Shown: positions 5,812 through 7,775 of the stretch, in pieces
Layout: each line of letters opens with the position of its first letter
Position numbering within the stretch: the first letter of the stretch is position 1
Assembly (NCBI GenBank): GCA_002436115.1
Contig: DIXV01000126.1
Location: 1-7,775 of the forward strand
Direction of reading: 5' to 3'
Source of the DNA: Streptococcus sp. UBA6071
GTDB lineage: Bacteria; Bacillota; Bacilli; Lactobacillales; Streptococcaceae
DNA length: 7,775 nt
The notes under the pieces: model-generated
The model's database searches: none
Seen by the model: only the letters and a program-made list of their open reading frames with translations
Told to the model about the DNA's origin: nothing
Position numbers and translations under genes: made by a program

Positions 5812-6096
5812 ATGAAACGAAAAAAATTAATATTAGCCTCAGGCTTACTGACCTTGGCAGCTTTAGCCTATATTGTCAAGCGTTATAAGGATGAGCAGAA
5901 AGAGACGAAAGTCACACAAATAGTTGAAGAAATTCGGGCATTTTTTGAGTTGTTTGGCGAGATTGGGACGGTCTACATTGATCAAGAAGCCTCAACTAAA
6001 GTTGAAACCAAGGGTGGAGTCATTATGGAAGATGGGAGAGTCTACCATTTTGATTACTTGGCGGGAGAGATCTTTTACCAAGAAGACCATGTCTGA
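5812..6096 (+). CDS. Small membrane-anchored protein, DUF4651-like
   Basis: A 94-residue protein with a basic N-terminus MKRKK, one hydrophobic segment at about residues 6-22, and a short cytoplasmic or surface domain (an EEIRAFFELFGEIG helix, then two strand-like runs around TVYIDQEAS and VYHFDYLAGEIFY). The order next to pepA and before ytpR, length and general pattern match the streptococcal DUF4651 family, whose function is unknown to me. The segment may be a signal anchor rather than a cleaved signal peptide, as no clear cleavage site follows. It is the first gene of the rightward unit and is probably translated from a leaderless mRNA, which would make its expression depend on initiation by whole 70S ribosomes. 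Confidence 0.75.
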   Translation: MKRKKLILASGLLTLAALAYIVKRYKDEQKETKVTQIVEEIRAFFELFGEIGTVYIDQEASTKVETKGGVIMEDGRVYHFDYLAGEIFYQEDHV

Positions 6097-6271
6097 TTTG
6101 TTGCAGGTGCCAAAAGGAATACCTATTCACTAGCTTCCAGCTGTTGGACCTGTGCGTTTTTTAGAATGGAAAGAAGGCTCGGTGGTTTAGCCTTTGTTTT
6201 CCTGTGTTCACTCCAACTCATTGGTTTATAAAAACAGGTGAGTTTTTCTGTTGAAGAAGAAGGGATAGAAA
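6097..6271 (+). other. Gap where a thioredoxin-like gene is expected; no gene seen
   Basis: I remember many streptococci carrying a gene of roughly 105 codons for a thioredoxin-like protein between the DUF4651 gene and ytpR. Here only 175 bases remain. Reading on in the DUF4651 frame past its TGA gives an open stretch to 6231 containing ASSCWTCAFF (6133-6162), a CxxC pattern vaguely like the ADWCxDCxF active site, but nothing else of the fold. An ATG at 6089 overlapping the previous stop opens a 14-codon frame only. I regard this as a deletion scar or remnant, not a gene. Confidence 0.35.
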
Positions 6272-6898
6272 ATGATTTTTACGTATAATAAGGAACAGGT
6301 TGGCGATATTCTTATGATTATCGTCCAAGATGATAAGGGAGCTAAGATCAGCTTTGAACGTAGAGGACGATTGGCACGTGTCTTTCTTGAGGAGACGGGC
6401 GAGACCACAGCTTGGAATATCTTTGATGTTTCCAGTTTGATCTCCCTTGAAGGGAAGGGGCAAGTGTGGCTTTCAGCGGCTGATATAGAGGTCTTAAATA
6501 GAGAGCTAAGCAAGGAAGGATTTGATCAACGTCTTGAACATGACACAAGTCCTAAATTTGTTGTGGGGGAGATAGTTGGGCTAACTCCTCATCCTGACAG
6601 TGACCATCTTCATATTTGCCAAGTGCAGGTTACCTCTGACAAGGTTATTCAAATTGTGGCGGGAGCCCCAAATGCAAGGGAAGGGATTAAAACAATTGTC
6701 GCTCTTCCAGGAGCTATGATGCCAGATGGTAGCTTGATTTTTCCAGGAAAATTACGTGGAGAAACGAGTAATGGCATGATGTGTGCCCCTCGGGAGTTGC
6801 AGCTGACAAATGCACCACAAGAAAAAGGTATTATTGAATTGCCAGCTTCGACACCTATCGGTGAAGCCTTCAGCCCAGGAAAACATTGGCAATCCTAA
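6272..6898 (+). CDS. ytpR: YtpR family tRNA-binding-domain protein
   Basis: A 208-residue cytoplasmic protein of the YtpR family, free-standing relatives of the N-terminal tRNA-binding region of the phenylalanyl-tRNA synthetase beta chain. Residues 1-90 form the family-specific N-terminal part; residues 95-205 form the OB-fold tRNA-binding domain, seen in KFVVGEIVGL (95-104), HPDSDHLHICQV, QIVAGAPNAREG, VALPGAMMPDG, and LRGETSNGMMCAPREL near the end. The family's exact role is not established. Length is full. The ribosome binding site AGGGA (6261-6265) lies 6 bases before the ATG. It probably shares the promoter at 5797-5805 with the gene upstream, and lies before ssbB, which has an independent competence promoter. 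Confidence 0.92.
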   Translation: MIFTYNKEQVGDILMIIVQDDKGAKISFERRGRLARVFLEETGETTAWNIFDVSSLISLEGKGQVWLSAADIEVLNRELSKEGFDQRLEHDTSPKFVVGEIVGLTPHPDSDHLHICQVQVTSDKVIQIVAGAPNAREGIKTIVALPGAMMPDGSLIFPGKLRGETSNGMMCAPRELQLTNAPQEKGIIELPASTPIGEAFSPGKHWQS

Positions 6899-7010
6899 CT
6901 TTAGGGCCAACTATTGCAGCTGAATAAGGGTCTAGGGAGTCAAGTAAGCTCCTTCGTTTGCCATACTTTAGCTTTCTAACAAGACTATTACTGCTAATAA
7001 AGGGTTTCTT

Positions 7011-7039
7011 TCCTAACTTTTACGAATAAAGAGTTAGGA
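7011..7039 (+). repeat. Inverted repeat enclosing the ComX box and covering the ssbB ribosome binding site
   Basis: TCCTAACT (7011-7018) is the exact reverse complement of AGTTAGGA (7032-7039). The arms flank the ComX box, and the right arm includes the start of the Shine-Dalgarno AGGAGG (7036-7041). A transcript entering from ytpR could fold and hide the site; a transcript begun at the ComX promoter (about 7035) would lack the left arm. Confidence 0.7.
7021..7028 (+). promoter_or_regulatory. ComX (SigX) box of ssbB
   Basis: TACGAATA is an exact match to the cin-box recognised by the streptococcal competence sigma factor ComX, preceded by the usual T-rich bases. It lies 21 bases before the ssbB ATG, as in other late competence genes, so ssbB should be induced during competence for transformation. 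Confidence 0.9.
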
Positions 7040-7049
7040 GGAAGTAACT

Positions 7050-7445
7050 ATGTACAATAAAGTCATTATGATTGGGCGGTTAACCGCAAGCCCTGAGCTA
7101 CATCGGACAGCCAATGATAAGGCAGTGGTTCGTACGACCTTAGCGGTCAATCGCCGTTTTAAGAGTAAGGATGGTGAACGAGAGGCGGATTTCGTTACGA
7201 TTGTTATCTGGGGGAAGTTGGCTGAAACACTTGTTAGCTATGCGAATAAGGGGAGTCTACTCTCTTTGGATGGGGAACTTCGGACGCGAAAATATGAGAA
7301 GGACGGTGTGACCCACTATGTCACCGAGGTAATTTGCCAATCTTTTCAACTTTTAGAAAGTCGCACGCAACGAGCGATGCGTGAAAATAATGTTTCAGAA
7401 GATTTGGCTGATTTGGTTTTGGACGAAGAAGAGCTTCCTTTTTAA
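7050..7445 (+). CDS. ssbB: Competence-induced single-stranded DNA-binding protein SsbB
   Basis: A 131-residue SSB, shorter than the housekeeping SsbA (about 160-170 residues) because the glycine/glutamine-rich linker is missing. The OB-fold occupies about residues 1-104, starting MYNKVIMIGRLTASPEL, with READFVTIVIWGKLAETL in the middle and HYVTEVICQSFQLLE at the end. The acidic C-terminal tail ends in EEELPF, the peptide that recruits partner proteins. In competent streptococci SsbB coats and stores incoming single-stranded DNA before RecA-dependent recombination. The ComX box and the strong AGGAGG (7036-7041), 8 bases from the ATG, fit this role. It is the last gene before the terminator at 7608-7641. 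Confidence 0.95.
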   Translation: MYNKVIMIGRLTASPELHRTANDKAVVRTTLAVNRRFKSKDGEREADFVTIVIWGKLAETLVSYANKGSLLSLDGELRTRKYEKDGVTHYVTEVICQSFQLLESRTQRAMRENNVSEDLADLVLDEEELPF

Positions 7446-7607
7446 AAGGGCCTTAGCCACTTGACTTAACTTAAAAGAAGGAAGACGAAAATCAGTATTT
7501 GGAAGCATTGCTTTTAGGTAACGTTGACGAGGTATCTAAAAGCCTATGAATTAGGCAATTAGATGCCAGCCGACTTCGGTATCAAATGGTCTATAGAAAA
7601 TAAACGG
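7446..7607 (+). other. Non-coding trailer after ssbB with a long hairpin
   Basis: No gene is visible in the 160 bases between the ssbB stop and its terminator. GCTTTTAGGTA (7510-7520) can pair over 11 positions with TATCTAAAAGC (7533-7543), one of them G-U in RNA, around a 12-base loop. No T-run follows. It may stabilise the 3' end of the ssbB mRNA or be a relic. Confidence 0.5.
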
Positions 7608-7641
7608 AAGAGGAGGGATGTTTGTCCCGACCTCTTTTTTT
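7608..7641 (+). terminator. Strong intrinsic terminator of the ssbB unit
   Basis: AAGAGG-A-GGGA pairs with TCCC-GA-CCTCTT around TGTTTG, with a small internal mismatch, then a run of T to 7641. It ends the rightward unit about 160 bases after ssbB. Confidence 0.88.
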
Positions 7642-7666
7642 CTCAATTTCTTTTTTTGTCTTAGAA

Positions 7667-7689
7667 AATGCACTTAAGTATGGTATACT
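7667..7689 (+). promoter_or_regulatory. Extended -10 promoter of the next transcript
   Basis: TGGTATACT (TG 7681-7682, TATACT 7684-7689) is a good extended -10; TTAGAA at 7661-7666 is a weak -35 at 17 bases. The preceding 11 bases AATGCACTTAA also occur at 5752-5762 upstream of the DUF4651-like gene. Transcription should start near 7696. Confidence 0.6.
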
Positions 7690-7775
7690 AAGGGCAAAAT
7701 CTTATTCTTTTTGTGATAACGAAATGAGAGTAAGATAGCACACGTGAGATGTATGGGAGGCTAGTAAAGGATTAT
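7690..7775 (+). promoter_or_regulatory. Start of a long leader, possibly a T-box, cut by the window end
   Basis: After the promoter there is no ribosome binding site and start pair before the window ends. The segment GATAACGAAATGAGAGTAAG (7713-7732) resembles the 5' side of T-box Stem I, where a GAGAGTA-like run carries the AGUA of the S-turn. The specifier loop, T-box sequence and terminator/antiterminator would lie beyond the window, so this is only a partial match by eye. If right, an aminoacyl-tRNA synthetase or amino acid gene should follow. Confidence 0.3.

Noticed and set aside
1..7775. CRISPR arrays, tRNA or rRNA genes, intact insertion sequences
   Set aside because: No regularly spaced repeats, tRNA cloverleaf or T-loop consensus, or intact transposase frame was seen on either strand.

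Overview
The window looks like a chromosomal segment of a Streptococcus. The evidence is the neighbourhood of an M42 glutamyl aminopeptidase (PepA), a DUF4651-type small membrane protein, a YtpR-type tRNA-binding protein and a competence SSB (SsbB), together with a ComX (SigX) box TACGAATA just upstream of ssbB and a pnuC-motif (NAD+-II class) riboswitch candidate, a class I know mainly from streptococci. I cannot fix the species from the sequence alone.

Left third (1-3151): NAD salvage and turnover. A Nudix hydrolase of the ADP-ribose pyrophosphatase type (319-972) is followed 10 bases later by nadR (983-2152), a fused NMN adenylyltransferase/ribosylnicotinamide kinase without the DNA-binding domain of enterobacterial NadR. 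After a hairpin and a fresh extended -10 promoter comes pnuC (2400-3122), the nicotinamide riboside transporter, with a pseudoknotted leader. PnuC would bring in nicotinamide riboside, the NadR kinase domain would make NMN, its adenylyltransferase domain would make NAD, and the Nudix enzyme would clear ADP-ribose from NAD breakdown. The pnuC leader is unusual. The block that normally combines the pseudoknot arm with the ribosome binding site is present twice, 39 bases apart, and the copy that completes the pseudoknot is not the one next to the start codon.

Middle (3152-4309): about 1.16 kb with no intact gene. It holds a perfect 18-bp inverted repeat, fragments resembling a decayed ABC substrate-binding lipoprotein on the plus strand, and a long minus-strand frame interrupted by one stop. 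It reads as a gene graveyard.

Right part (4310-7775): pepA on the minus strand, about 430 bases of spacer, then rightward genes for a DUF4651-like protein (apparently leaderless mRNA), YtpR and SsbB. The 175 bases between the DUF4651-like gene and ytpR lack the thioredoxin-like gene I would expect there from memory of other streptococci. ssbB has its own ComX promoter, nested inside an inverted repeat whose right arm covers the ssbB ribosome binding site. A strong terminator at 7608-7641 closes the unit. A new extended -10 promoter then starts a leader that runs off the window end and may be a T-box.
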